This document shows positions 1 through 7,300 of a stretch of DNA of 10,136 nt, piece after piece (position 1 is the first letter of the stretch; each line of letters begins with the position of its first letter). The notes under the pieces are model-generated. The model ran no database searches. It was not told the origin of the DNA and saw only the letters and a list, made by a program, of their open reading frames with translations. The position numbers were made by a program, and so were the translations under genes. The stretch is from an uncultured Bacteroides sp. (GTDB lineage: Bacteria; Bacteroidota; Bacteroidia; Bacteroidales; Bacteroidaceae), in assembly GCA_934716785.1 (NCBI GenBank), contig CAKUYM010000146.1:1-10136 (forward strand), read 5' to 3'.

Positions 1-2262
1 CCCCACACGGTTAGTGTATCTCCCCATCGAGTTAAAATTCAGCGAAAATTTCCCCAAACGCTTCCACCAATTCGCACCTCCATATGTATTCCAGTTGCCG
101 TTAATATTGACAGGATACGTTTCCCGCCCACCGGTCTGTACGTCATAGAGCACCACTTGCGTTACGCTGTTCTGCTCCCCCGCCCATCCCACGTTGGCCG
201 ATATGCCTTTGGAAGGATACTGATAACTCAACCGGATATTATGAGTGAACATCTGCTTCAGATCCGGATTTCCACGAGTGATATACAACGGATTGCTGTT
301 ATCCGTCAGTGGCATCAAGCTCGACAAAGAGGGCTGCTGCGTCCTACCGTTATAATTGAGATTGATACTCATCTCCTTTTTCTGCCATCCCAACCAGAGC
401 ATAGGCTGATAATCAGTGACGTGCATAGTAGTATCCGCATGAAGTTTCCCTACTTTCCGGTCGACGGTACGTTTTTGCGGAATAATGCCCAATGACGCAT
501 TGACCATCCATGTGTCATCCGAATAATTGAACCCGACATTCAAGTCATGACCGTTGCTACGACTATGGCTCCGGTTACTCAGGCTATCCACATATCCGGT
601 CTCATAACCGGAAGGCAACTCTCCTAAAGCATCCGGTCGGGCCAATGAAGACAATTCGTATGTAGAGCGGTTACTCCGTTCATACCGAGTGCTCCAGCTA
701 TATGCCGCTCTGAAATGCATCTTTTTGCCGACAGGCTGTGTGAAGTTTACTCCCGCTTTCCATGAATTATTCCGCCGGGGAGATTTCAAATACTGGTTAC
801 GGTAAAGCACGGAATCATTGCCCAGTTTATCCTTCAGCTTGAAATACGTAGTCTGTGACAAGGAGAAACCCTCGCCATCCCCCTGCGAATTCGAATTCGT
901 GATATTCAGCCCCAAGGAAGTACCCCTCTCGTTCAGACGCCGCATAATTCTCACTCCCCAATTGTAATTGGATGATTTGTCATCGGACAGCGAACGGTTC
1001 TCACTGCGATTCACCTTTATATTTTCGGGAATAGATTCAAAATCATCAAAGAGCCTTTCATGATTCACATCAGGCGAGGCGTCAAAAGAAGCACTCTGGC
1101 TACTACTTTCACTTTTATTGGGCGAATATCCGAATGTCCCGTCGAAATGAATACGTGTGCGTTTATCCACCTCCCAGTTCCCCACCAAACTCGAATTCAC
1201 AGACCGTGCTGTAGAATTTCCCTCATTGGCGGACGCCGAGTACTGGTTGCCGGTCTTTAAATATTGCTCCTGATACGTAGAGCTCACATTTCCATTACGG
1301 TTGAGATTATAATTCACGTTTCCGTTCAACGTAAACTTCTTCCCGAATTTACGTGTCATATTCATTCCGACGGAATTGTTTATATTGTCCTTGTAGGTGC
1401 TGTTCATATAGCGATTGGTAGACCGTGCTACAAAAGAGAAGTTCTGTCCGTCCCTACTGAAATAATTCACCTGCCCTTCCAAATCCTTCTTCTGATGGTT
1501 TCCGTATCCCACTGTCGCATTTGTGAGCCAAGTCTTGTTCAACTCCTCTTTAGTTTGCAGGTCGAGCACATATCTCTTCTCCCCCGAACTGATGCCCGTG
1601 AACTCCTCCTCTTTGGATTTCTTGTCATAGACCTTCAACTTGCTGATCAGATTTGCCGGTAGGTTCTCAAGCGCCGTTTTTTTATCTCCGGAGAAGAAAG
1701 ACTCACCGTTTACATTGATTTCACTGATAGGCTGTCCGTTATAAGTCATCGACTGGTCCTTTTTGTTATAGACCAACCCGGGAATACGTTTCACCAAATC
1801 TTCCAGATACGAACCTTCGGGAACTTTATAAGCCGAAGCATTGATAACGGTCGTATCCCCTTCCATGACCACCTCTTTCAATTTTCCGGTCACCACCACT
1901 TCACCTATCCGGATATCAGCATCCCTCAATGTAATCGCACCTACATTCACAGACACTGAATCTCCCAATGCACGGAATACGGATTGCATTCCCATAAAGG
2001 AGACTTTCAATAGATATTCCCTTTTCTTCTCTACCGGATAATCAAGAGTAAAGCGGCCGTTTTTATCACTTGTTATTCCTTTAATGAAAGTTGAATCACT
2101 CTTTTGCATGACAACAATACTGGCGGAAGGCAATGCCTGTTTCTTATTGCTGCCAACTTCCACAGTCTGCACTCTTCCCCTTACAGTCCTCACTTGTTGC
2201 GCATATAGACCTACATGCACAACAAGCAGCAAAAGCAATCCCGTCAACTTATAAAGTTTCAT
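1..2262 (-). CDS. TonB-dependent-receptor-like outer-membrane beta-barrel protein, N-terminal 754 codons (partial)
   Basis: Translating the minus strand from the ATG at 2262 gives an uninterrupted frame of 754 codons that leaves the window at position 1, so the C-terminus is missing. Residues 1-21 are a signal peptide (basic MKLYK, a Leu/Val-rich core, cleavage likely after LYA before QQ). About 24-115 resemble a carboxypeptidase-like regulatory beta-sandwich. EVVVTGK at 121-127 leads into a plug-like domain (about 130-215) with VKRIPG at 157-162 and INVNGESFF at 182-190. The rest is rich in Asn, Ser, Gly and aromatics with alternating strands, as in a barrel. RGNPDL at 663-668 is a motif common in the C-terminal half of such barrels. 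The best match is the Bacteroidetes outer-membrane beta-barrel family related to TonB-dependent receptors, not a clear BtuB. No TonB box was recognised. The substrate is unknown. Its place beside cobU suggests, but does not show, a link to corrinoids. Members are often about 900 residues, so perhaps the last fifth is absent. Confidence 0.88.
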   Translation of the reverse strand, partial: MKLYKLTGLLLLLVVHVGLYAQQVRTVRGRVQTVEVGSNKKQALPSASIVVMQKSDSTFIKGITSDKNGRFTLDYPVEKKREYLLKVSFMGMQSVFRALGDSVSVNVGAITLRDADIRIGEVVVTGKLKEVVMEGDTTVINASAYKVPEGSYLEDLVKRIPGLVYNKKDQSMTYNGQPISEINVNGESFFSGDKKTALENLPANLISKLKVYDKKSKEEEFTGISSGEKRYVLDLQTKEELNKTWLTNATVGYGNHQKKDLEGQVNYFSRDGQNFSFVARSTNRYMNSTYKDNINNSVGMNMTRKFGKKFTLNGNVNYNLNRNGNVSSTYQEQYLKTGNQYSASANEGNSTARSVNSSLVGNWEVDKRTRIHFDGTFGYSPNKSESSSQSASFDASPDVNHERLFDDFESIPENIKVNRSENRSLSDDKSSNYNWGVRIMRRLNERGTSLGLNITNSNSQGDGEGFSLSQTTYFKLKDKLGNDSVLYRNQYLKSPRRNNSWKAGVNFTQPVGKKMHFRAAYSWSTRYERSNRSTYELSSLARPDALGELPSGYETGYVDSLSNRSHSRSNGHDLNVGFNYSDDTWMVNASLGIIPQKRTVDRKVGKLHADTTMHVTDYQPMLWLGWQKKEMSINLNYNGRTQQPSLSSLMPLTDNSNPLYITRGNPDLKQMFTHNIRLSYQYPSKGISANVGWAGEQNSVTQVVLYDVQTGGRETYPVNINGNWNTYGGANWWKRLGKFSLNFNSMGRYTNRVG

Positions 2263-2273
2263 ATTTTAAATAG

Positions 2274-2298
2274 CAGTTAAGTCTGATTATTCAGTTAA
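2274..2298. repeat. Direct heptamer repeat CAGTTAA in the outer-membrane gene leader
   Basis: CAGTTAA occurs at 2274-2280 and again at 2292-2298, start to start 18 bp. Both copies lie between the predicted minus-strand -7 element and the outer-membrane protein start codon. A small inverted repeat CTGA-TTAT-TCAG (2283-2294) overlaps the second copy. It could be an operator or chance in AT-rich DNA. No regulator is known for it here. Confidence 0.25.
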
Positions 2299-2315
2299 TC
2301 GAAAACTATTTCGGA

Positions 2316-2323
2316 CAAAGTTA
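2316..2323 (-). promoter_or_regulatory. Candidate Bacteroidetes -7 promoter element for the outer-membrane protein gene
   Basis: The minus strand reads TAACTTTG here, an exact match to the Bacteroidetes -7 consensus TAnnTTTG. Transcription would start near 2309-2310, giving a leader of about 47 nt before the ATG at 2262. No good -33 TTTG element is seen at the usual 19-21 bp spacing, so this is a one-box prediction. The leader is A/T-rich and has no Shine-Dalgarno sequence, which is normal in this phylum. Confidence 0.5.
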
Positions 2324-2450
2324 ATAACTTTTATGTACAACAGGCGTATTTTAGTTTTCTTTGCACAAACAATTCATTTTTTTTGCATTAGCAATTCCGT
2401 TTTTGGCGCACATGATTGTATTAAAGACATAATCCCATCGTTATTTTTTA

Positions 2451-2458
2451 TACCTTTG
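2451..2458 (+). promoter_or_regulatory. Candidate Bacteroidetes -7 promoter element for cobUTSC
   Basis: TACCTTTG matches the Bacteroidetes -7 consensus TAnnTTTG exactly. Transcription would begin near 2464-2466, only about 20 nt before the cobU ATG at 2486. Such a leader is too short for a riboswitch. The site also supports starting cobU at 2486, because it lies inside the possible in-frame N-terminal extension. A matching -33 box is not evident at normal spacing. Confidence 0.55.
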
Positions 2459-2485
2459 TCCACCCATTATTCAATCAGCAAGTTA

Positions 2486-2995
2486 ATGAAAAGGATTATA
2501 TTAATCACAGGAGGACAGCGATCCGGCAAAAGTTCGTTTGCAGAAAAAAAGGCACATGAACTCACCTCGTCACCGGTCTACTTGGCCACAGCCAAGATAT
2601 GGGACGAAGAATTCAGAAAAAGAGTGGAACGCCATCAAAAGAATCGCGGCCCCGAATGGACGAATATTGAAGAGGAAAAAGAGCTGAGCCGTCACAACAT
2701 TACAGGCAGAGTCGTCGTAATAGATTGTGTAACCCTTTGGTGCACCAACTTTTTCATGGAGTTTGATTCCGATGTCACTTCCTCATTGGAAGCCGTCCAA
2801 AAAGAGTTCGACAAATTTACCCGGCAAGATGCCACGTTCATATTTGTAACCAACGAAATCGGTTTGGGAGGAGTTTCCGAAAATGAATTGCAACGCAAAT
2901 TCACAGACTTGCAAGGTTGGACCAATCAATATATCGCCTCACATGCCGATGATGTATATCTCATGGTAAGTGGCATTCCCGTAAAAATAAAATAG
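2486..2995 (+). CDS. cobU: Adenosylcobinamide kinase / adenosylcobinamide-phosphate guanylyltransferase
   Basis: This bifunctional cytoplasmic enzyme phosphorylates adenosylcobinamide and transfers GMP from GTP to it, giving adenosylcobinamide-GDP for CobS. The 169-residue product begins with a hydrophobic strand running into a P-loop, GGQRSGKS at 9-16. [11 protein letters not shown] follows at 32-42. His50 in the RHQKNR segment sits where the family's guanylylated His is found. The C-terminus has TNEIGLGGV (122-130), followed by the NELQRKF and VSGIPVKIK blocks typical of CobU. The length is close to the roughly 180 residues of characterised enzymes. The frame is open 51 codons further upstream (ATG at 2333), but that stretch is low-complexity, unlike any CobU, and spans the promoter candidate, so 2486 is chosen. 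It is the first gene of the cobUTSC operon, with 7 bp before cobT. Confidence 0.96.
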   Translation: MKRIILITGGQRSGKSSFAEKKAHELTSSPVYLATAKIWDEEFRKRVERHQKNRGPEWTNIEEEKELSRHNITGRVVVIDCVTLWCTNFFMEFDSDVTSSLEAVQKEFDKFTRQDATFIFVTNEIGLGGVSENELQRKFTDLQGWTNQYIASHADDVYLMVSGIPVKIK

Positions 2996-3002
2996 AATAA
3001 GC

Positions 3003-4040
3003 ATGAAAACATTCCATATCCAAAAACCGGACGAAGCTATCAAAGAAGCTTTGATCGACAAAATCAATAATCTGACCAAGCCCAAAGGAGCACTTGGAAA
3101 ACTGGAAGAGATAGCTTTGCAAATCGGATTGATACAGCAGTCTCTTTCTCCCCGACTGACCCATCCTCAAAATATAATCTTTGCCGCAGATCATGGCATC
3201 GTAGAAGAAAAAGTCAGTCCGTCTCCCAAAGAAGTGACTTGGCAGCAAATCAGCAACTTTCTCCATGGGGGAGCAGGAATCAACTTCCTGTGCCAGCAAC
3301 ACGGTTTCACTCTCAAAATTGTAGATGCAGGAGTCGATTATGATTTACCCTACGAGAAAGGCATCATTAACATGAAAGTCGGAAGAGGAACACGTAATTT
3401 TCTTCATGAAGCAGCCATGACACCCGAAGAGATGGAACTTTGCCTAAGATATGGCGCACAATGTGCAGATACTTCCTATCGGGAAGGTTGCAACATCATC
3501 AGTTTCGGTGAGATGGGAATCGGAAACACTTCATCTTCTTCCTTATGGATGACCTGCTTCACGGGAATCCCGTTGGCTCAATGCGTAGGTGCCGGAAGCG
3601 GACTTAACCATCAGGGAATAAATCACAAATATGAAGTTCTGAAAAAGTCTCTCGAACAATATCCGGGAGAGCATTCTACAGAAGAAATCCTTTGCCGGTT
3701 CGGAGGCTACGAGATGGTGATGGCTGTAGGAGCAATGCTCAAGGCAGCAGAACTGAAAATGGTTATTCTGATTGACGGATTCATAATGACCAATTGCATC
3801 CTTGCCGCATCGCGTCTTTATCCGGAAGTGATGAGCTACGCCATCTTCGGTCATCAGGGAGACGAGAGCGGGCATAAGTTGTTGTTGGATTATCTCGGAG
3901 CACGCCCTCTTCTTAACCTCGGACTGAGGCTCGGCGAAGGAAGCGGTTCCGTCTGCGCCTATCCCATAGTAGATTCTGCCGTGAGAATGCTGAATGAAAT
4001 GGATTCATTCGCCCATGCTTCCATCACTAAATATTTTTAA
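3003..4040 (+). CDS. cobT: Nicotinate-nucleotide--dimethylbenzimidazole phosphoribosyltransferase
   Basis: CobT activates the lower-ligand base of the cobamide by moving phosphoribose from nicotinate mononucleotide onto it, giving alpha-riboside 5'-phosphate (alpha-ribazole phosphate when the base is dimethylbenzimidazole). The product has 345 residues, normal for the family. Visible family blocks are [10 protein letters not shown] at 27-36, FAADHG at 60-65, [10 protein letters not shown] at 85-94, [13 protein letters not shown] at 168-180, [10 protein letters not shown] at 196-205, [10 protein letters not shown] at 282-291 and RLGEGSGS at 309-316. Glu312 in the last block matches the catalytic Glu of the Salmonella enzyme. 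Gln82 follows EVTWQ where I recall Met in many homologues; this loop lies near the base-binding site, so it may bear on ligand choice. Cobamide bases other than dimethylbenzimidazole are possible. The gene starts 7 bp after cobU and ends 1 bp before cobS, so the operon is probably translated in a coupled way. Confidence 0.96.
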   Translation: MKTFHIQKPDEAIKEALIDKINNLTKPKGALGKLEEIALQIGLIQQSLSPRLTHPQNIIFAADHGIVEEKVSPSPKEVTWQQISNFLHGGAGINFLCQQHGFTLKIVDAGVDYDLPYEKGIINMKVGRGTRNFLHEAAMTPEEMELCLRYGAQCADTSYREGCNIISFGEMGIGNTSSSSLWMTCFTGIPLAQCVGAGSGLNHQGINHKYEVLKKSLEQYPGEHSTEEILCRFGGYEMVMAVGAMLKAAELKMVILIDGFIMTNCILAASRLYPEVMSYAIFGHQGDESGHKLLLDYLGARPLLNLGLRLGEGSGSVCAYPIVDSAVRMLNEMDSFAHASITKYF

Positions 4041-4041
4041 G

Positions 4042-4788
4042 ATGAACCGGATACTTGCCGCTTTCATATTCTTTACCAGGTTGCCCTTCTGGAAAATAAA
4101 AGAAGTCCCGCAGGATTGCTTCAAGCACGTTGTCAGCTATTGGAGCCTTAGCGGCTGGCTGACCGGAGGAATTATGGCAACAGTATTTTGGGGAGCCGGC
4201 ACCATTCTTCCCCACGGAACTGCCGTAATCTTGGCACTGACCTCGCGCCTGCTTGTCACAGGAGCATTGCATGAGGATGGGCTGGCAGATTTCTTCGACG
4301 GATTCGGAGGTGGCACGAACAGGGAAAACACTTTACGCATCATGAAAGATTCCCATATCGGAAGCTATGGTGTTTTGGGGCTAATCATCTACTATCTGCT
4401 TGCCTACAATCTACTGGTCGCACTTCCTTCAGCCGTCACGCCTTTCTTGTTAGTAAGCGGAGATGCTTGGAGTAAATTTATCTCTTCCAATATCATCAAT
4501 TGCCTGCCCTATGCACGGAAAGAAGAAGAGAGCAAAGCAAAAACTGTATATACAAGAATGAGCATCGGAGAGATTGCCATTTCTGCAACGAGCGGAATAC
4601 TGCCTCTCCTACTACTTCCTCCAAGCTATTGGCCTGCATGTATCTTCCCGGTGCTGATATTTTTCTTTATCTGCCGGTTGATAAAACGACGGCTGAACGG
4701 ATATACCGGAGATTGTTGCGGTGCATTATTTCTCTTAAGCGAAATGAGCTTTTGGTTGGGAGCTGTTATATCCAACTACATAAAATAA
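4042..4788 (+). CDS. cobS: Adenosylcobinamide-GDP ribazoletransferase (cobalamin synthase)
   Basis: CobS is an integral inner-membrane enzyme that joins adenosylcobinamide-GDP to the alpha-riboside or its 5'-phosphate, forming the cobamide (or its phosphate). The product has 248 residues, the usual size. Family signatures are FFTRLPF at 10-16, GALHEDGLADFFDGFGGG at 74-91 (the acidic cluster expected to bind metal and pyrophosphate), RIMKDSHIGSYG at 99-110 and GYTGDCCGA at 220-228. Several hydrophobic membrane segments are seen, around 40-70, 110-137, 178-193 and 197-212. The start at 4042 lies 1 bp after the cobT stop. An ATG 16 codons upstream in this frame falls inside cobT and would precede the conserved FFTRLPF block by an unneeded tail, so it was not chosen. 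cobC follows after 8 bp. Confidence 0.95.
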   Translation: MNRILAAFIFFTRLPFWKIKEVPQDCFKHVVSYWSLSGWLTGGIMATVFWGAGTILPHGTAVILALTSRLLVTGALHEDGLADFFDGFGGGTNRENTLRIMKDSHIGSYGVLGLIIYYLLAYNLLVALPSAVTPFLLVSGDAWSKFISSNIINCLPYARKEEESKAKTVYTRMSIGEIAISATSGILPLLLLPPSYWPACIFPVLIFFFICRLIKRRLNGYTGDCCGALFLLSEMSFWLGAVISNYIK

Positions 4789-4796
4789 ATCAAACC

Positions 4797-5324
4797 ATGA
4801 ATATTTATCTAATCAGGCATACCTCTGTCGATGTTCCCAAAGGACTTTGCTACGGCCAGTCAGACGTACCTCTACGTCCTACATTTGAGATGGAAGCAGC
4901 CGTAACCAAAGCCGGAATCGAATCCGTCCGCTTTGATTTGGCCTACACCAGTCCCCTATCCAGATGTACCCGTCTCGCACAGTATTGTGGATTCGGCGAT
5001 GCTATCCGCGACCCGAGAATACTGGAACTTAACTTCGGAGACTGGGAAATGCAGTATTTCGATAAAATCAAAGACCCGAATCTACAACGCTGGTATGACG
5101 ACTACCTGAATGTCAAAGCAACCAATGGAGAATCGTTTACCGACCAATATATAAGGGTAGCCGCATTTTTAGACGAAGTCAAGCAAAAGCAAGGTGAGAA
5201 TATCGTAGTATTCGCCCATGGCGGTGTATTGATTTGCGCACAGATTTATGCAAAGAAGATTCAGCCGGAAGAAGCATTCCGTACAGTTCCCCCATACGGA
5301 GGAGTTGTCCGGTTAGAGTTGTAA
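4797..5324 (+). CDS. cobC: Alpha-ribazole phosphatase, histidine phosphatase family
   Basis: The predicted enzyme removes the 5'-phosphate from adenosylcobalamin phosphate or alpha-ribazole phosphate at the end of nucleotide-loop assembly. The 175-residue product is a single-domain histidine phosphatase (phosphoglycerate-mutase fold). LIRHTS at 5-10 carries the phosphorylated His8, with Thr in place of the Gly of the classic RHG motif, a usual variation in CobC. YTSPLSRCTRLA (50-61) has the phosphate-binding Arg56. Glu77 in ILELNFGDWE is the likely acid, and FAHGGVL (139-145) gives the second catalytic His141. Sequence alone cannot separate CobC from other small phosphatases; the operon position after cobUTS makes CobC the best call. 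The frame is open further upstream inside cobS, but the phosphatase fold starts at MNIYLIRH, so 4797 is used. Its 3' end overlaps convergent cbiB by 12 bp. Confidence 0.92.
   Translation: MNIYLIRHTSVDVPKGLCYGQSDVPLRPTFEMEAAVTKAGIESVRFDLAYTSPLSRCTRLAQYCGFGDAIRDPRILELNFGDWEMQYFDKIKDPNLQRWYDDYLNVKATNGESFTDQYIRVAAFLDEVKQKQGENIVVFAHGGVLICAQIYAKKIQPEEAFRTVPPYGGVVRLEL
5313..5324. other. Tail-to-tail overlap of cobC and cbiB coding ends
   Basis: The cobC stop (TAA, 5322-5324, plus strand) and the cbiB stop (TAA on the minus strand, 5315-5313) lie within each other's reading frames, so the last codons of both genes share 12 bp. I see no GC-rich hairpin with a T-run on either side. The two operons must therefore terminate inside each other's coding region or rely on another mechanism. 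Confidence 0.9.
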
Positions 5325-6263
5325 CGCCGCCCGCAGGCAGACAGTCAAGACAATCATTATTTCTTCCGCACGACGGTTGATAGTAATTCCAATCCGCATA
5401 TCGGACGTGTTCAACAAACGCTCATTCGCTCCGATATAAGGCTTTACGAAGAGCTGGCCGAAATAGTTATGAGGGCCACCGAAACGGCAATTCAGGATAC
5501 CCGCAAGAGCTGCTTCCGGATAGCCGGAATTGGGACTTGCATGTTCTCTGCCATATCTTTTCACAAATGACAGAAGTTTCAGCCGTCCGCTTGCCAATAT
5601 CATCAGAAAGGCCGTAAGACGGGCGGGAATGTAATTGGCGACATCATCTATACGAGCTGCTACACGTCCGAAAAGAAGATACCGATCATTATGATAACCG
5701 ATCATGGAGTCGAGCGTATTCACCATTTTGTAGGCCATCATTCCAGGGACGCCCAATAACAGATACCAGAAAAGAGGAGCAATCACCCCATCGCTCAAAT
5801 TCTCCGCCAAAGTCTCAAGAGCAGCAGTCCTAACTTCCTGCGCAGAGAGTTCGGAAGTATCACGCCCCACGATGCGGGCCACTTGAGTACGCCCCTCTTC
5901 CAAGGAACGGTCAACCGCCTCAAACACCATTCTTACCTCTTTAATTAGTGTAGTTCCGGCAAGGCAAAAGAAAACGCAGATTATATCAAAGCCTATCACT
6001 GCCGGAGTTCCTAAAAGAGAAAGGAGATATTCGATTCCCAACGTGACTGAATAAACGAACAGTATCAACAGGACGGACATTATTCCTCCCTTCCATAACT
6101 TGCATGCTCCTCTGTTCAGTCTCTTTTCCCAGAAAGCTATCATCTTTCCGAACCAGATGACAGGATGAGGCAAAGACAACGGGTCTCCCAACAAGCGATC
6201 CATCAGCCATGCCGGCAATAAGACACGCAATACTACTCCTACAGCTTCCCAATAACTCATCAT
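5313..6263 (-). CDS. cbiB: Adenosylcobinamide-phosphate synthase (CbiB)
   Basis: CbiB is an integral membrane enzyme that attaches aminopropanol phosphate to adenosylcobyric acid, giving adenosylcobinamide phosphate. The 316-residue product matches the usual length (about 310-330). Visible signatures are DRLLGDP at 22-28, HPVIWFG at 33-39, LAENLSDGVIAPLFWY at 152-167, YKMVNTLDSMIGY at 178-190, HASPNSGYPEAALAG at 241-255 and GGPHNYFG at 262-269. Hydrophobic segments lie around 6-22, 61-85, 87-106, 160-180 and 300-316. Two adjacent ATGs exist (6263 and 6260), and the upstream one is taken. It starts 14 bp after the cobD stop, with no clear Shine-Dalgarno sequence, and is the last gene of the minus-strand operon. 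CobD immediately upstream supplies its aminopropanol phosphate substrate. In Pseudomonas naming this protein is called CobD. Confidence 0.96.
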   Translation of the reverse strand: MMSYWEAVGVVLRVLLPAWLMDRLLGDPLSLPHPVIWFGKMIAFWEKRLNRGACKLWKGGIMSVLLILFVYSVTLGIEYLLSLLGTPAVIGFDIICVFFCLAGTTLIKEVRMVFEAVDRSLEEGRTQVARIVGRDTSELSAQEVRTAALETLAENLSDGVIAPLFWYLLLGVPGMMAYKMVNTLDSMIGYHNDRYLLFGRVAARIDDVANYIPARLTAFLMILASGRLKLLSFVKRYGREHASPNSGYPEAALAGILNCRFGGPHNYFGQLFVKPYIGANERLLNTSDMRIGITINRRAEEIMIVLTVCLRAALQL

Positions 6264-6277
6264 AAACCAATTATCTT

Positions 6278-7300
6278 TTAATTCAGCATCAACTCAATCC
6301 ATCCGTTAACGGCTTCCACCAACTTATCATTTTCTTCGGGCGTCTGCGTTGCAATCCGGAAGAAACGCTCATCCAATCCTTCAAAGTTGGAAGCATCACG
6401 AATGAGTATCCCATGATTCACAGCTAAAAAATCCTTCAGAGCCGCAGCTTTCCCCATACGTAGCTTTATCAACATATAGTGCGTATCGGTCGGCCATATC
6501 TCCAACATCCCCGTGGCAAGCAGCCGTTTTGCCAACCGCTCACGTTCTGCCAAAAGTTGCGGAACATCTGCAGAAACAGCCTCCCCCTCTTCCAGCAAAT
6601 ATTTGGCAGCTTCAATAGCCAGACTATTCACAGACCAAGGCATCCGGCGGCAACGGATATCATCCACCAATCCTTCGGAGGCAGTCAGATAACCCACCCG
6701 CAGTCCCGGTATCGCATATTGCTTGGTCATTGAATGAAGCAGAATCACATTCGGAAAGGCAACTGCTTCTTTCATCCCTAAAAGAGACTTTAACGTGAAA
6801 TACTCATAAGACTGGTCGAATACAAACAATTTATCCGGATGAGAGCCGATCAAAGTTTTCAAATCTTCCGCATTCCGCACCTCACCAGTCGGATTATTCG
6901 GGTTGCATATCCATACCAAATCCGCATCTTCCGGCAAAGCGTCCAACGAATAAAAGGGCTTCACTTCATGCCGATGTACCCGGCATGCGTCCGCATATTC
7001 GCTAAAGGTAGGTCCCAATACGGCAGAAGTACGCCCTTGAAAAGTTTGCGCTATCAGGTAGATGGCCTCCGTTGCCCCATTGGTCACACAGACCTGCCGG
7101 GGAGTGAGCGAATACCTTCCGGCTATTTCACTTTCCAGAGAATAAGGTATCGGCTCCGGATAACTGCAAATGGTAGAAAGCCGCTCATTCAATCGTCGGT
7201 AAAGTCCCGAATGATCAATCCTGTTATACACGTTCGAGCTGAAATTGCTGACTATTTTCTTTCCGTACTTATAAAGATCGTCTCCGTGTCCCTCAATCAT
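6278..7300 (-). CDS. cobD: L-threonine-O-3-phosphate decarboxylase, PLP-dependent (Salmonella-type CobD)
   Basis: This enzyme decarboxylates L-threonine phosphate to (R)-1-amino-2-propanol phosphate, the linker that CbiB attaches to the corrin. The 340-residue product is a fold-type I aminotransferase-class protein. It has GHGDDLYKYG at 4-13, NGATEAI at 74-80 for cofactor phosphate contact, NPNNPTG at 133-139, DQSY at 162-165 (Asp near the pyridine nitrogen), HSMTKQYAIPGLRVGY at 189-204 with the PLP-binding Lys193, and FRIA at 314-317 with the substrate-carboxylate Arg315. By sequence it could be taken for histidinol-phosphate aminotransferase, its close relative; the TKxYAIPGLRxGY form and its place between cobQ and cbiB favour CobD. 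Its start overlaps the end of cobQ by 8 bp (ATGATTGA), implying coupled translation. A kinase making threonine phosphate is not in the window. Confidence 0.93.
   Translation of the reverse strand: MIEGHGDDLYKYGKKIVSNFSSNVYNRIDHSGLYRRLNERLSTICSYPEPIPYSLESEIAGRYSLTPRQVCVTNGATEAIYLIAQTFQGRTSAVLGPTFSEYADACRVHRHEVKPFYSLDALPEDADLVWICNPNNPTGEVRNAEDLKTLIGSHPDKLFVFDQSYEYFTLKSLLGMKEAVAFPNVILLHSMTKQYAIPGLRVGYLTASEGLVDDIRCRRMPWSVNSLAIEAAKYLLEEGEAVSADVPQLLAERERLAKRLLATGMLEIWPTDTHYMLIKLRMGKAAALKDFLAVNHGILIRDASNFEGLDERFFRIATQTPEENDKLVEAVNGWIELMLN

Noticed and set aside
157..2041. Several plus-strand open frames (66-132 codons) in the left third
   Set aside because: All lie opposite the continuous minus-strand outer-membrane protein frame and their translations show no domain character.
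2333..2485. In-frame 51-codon N-terminal extension of cobU
   Set aside because: It is hydrophobic and low in complexity, has no counterpart in CobU proteins, and contains the best promoter match; the family N-terminus with the P-loop begins at 2486.
2263..2485. Cobalamin riboswitch upstream of cobU or the outer-membrane gene
   Set aside because: No B12-box-like motif or extended pairing was found by eye, and the region is AT-rich with promoter candidates close to both start codons.
5290..5350. Possible bidirectional terminator between the two operons
   Set aside because: Only weak stems of about 4 bp (such as CGGA/TCCG) are seen, with no T-run on either side.
6278..7300. Histidinol-phosphate aminotransferase as an alternative for the PLP enzyme
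   Set aside because: There are no histidine genes nearby; its active-site segment and its position between cobQ and cbiB fit threonine-phosphate decarboxylase better.
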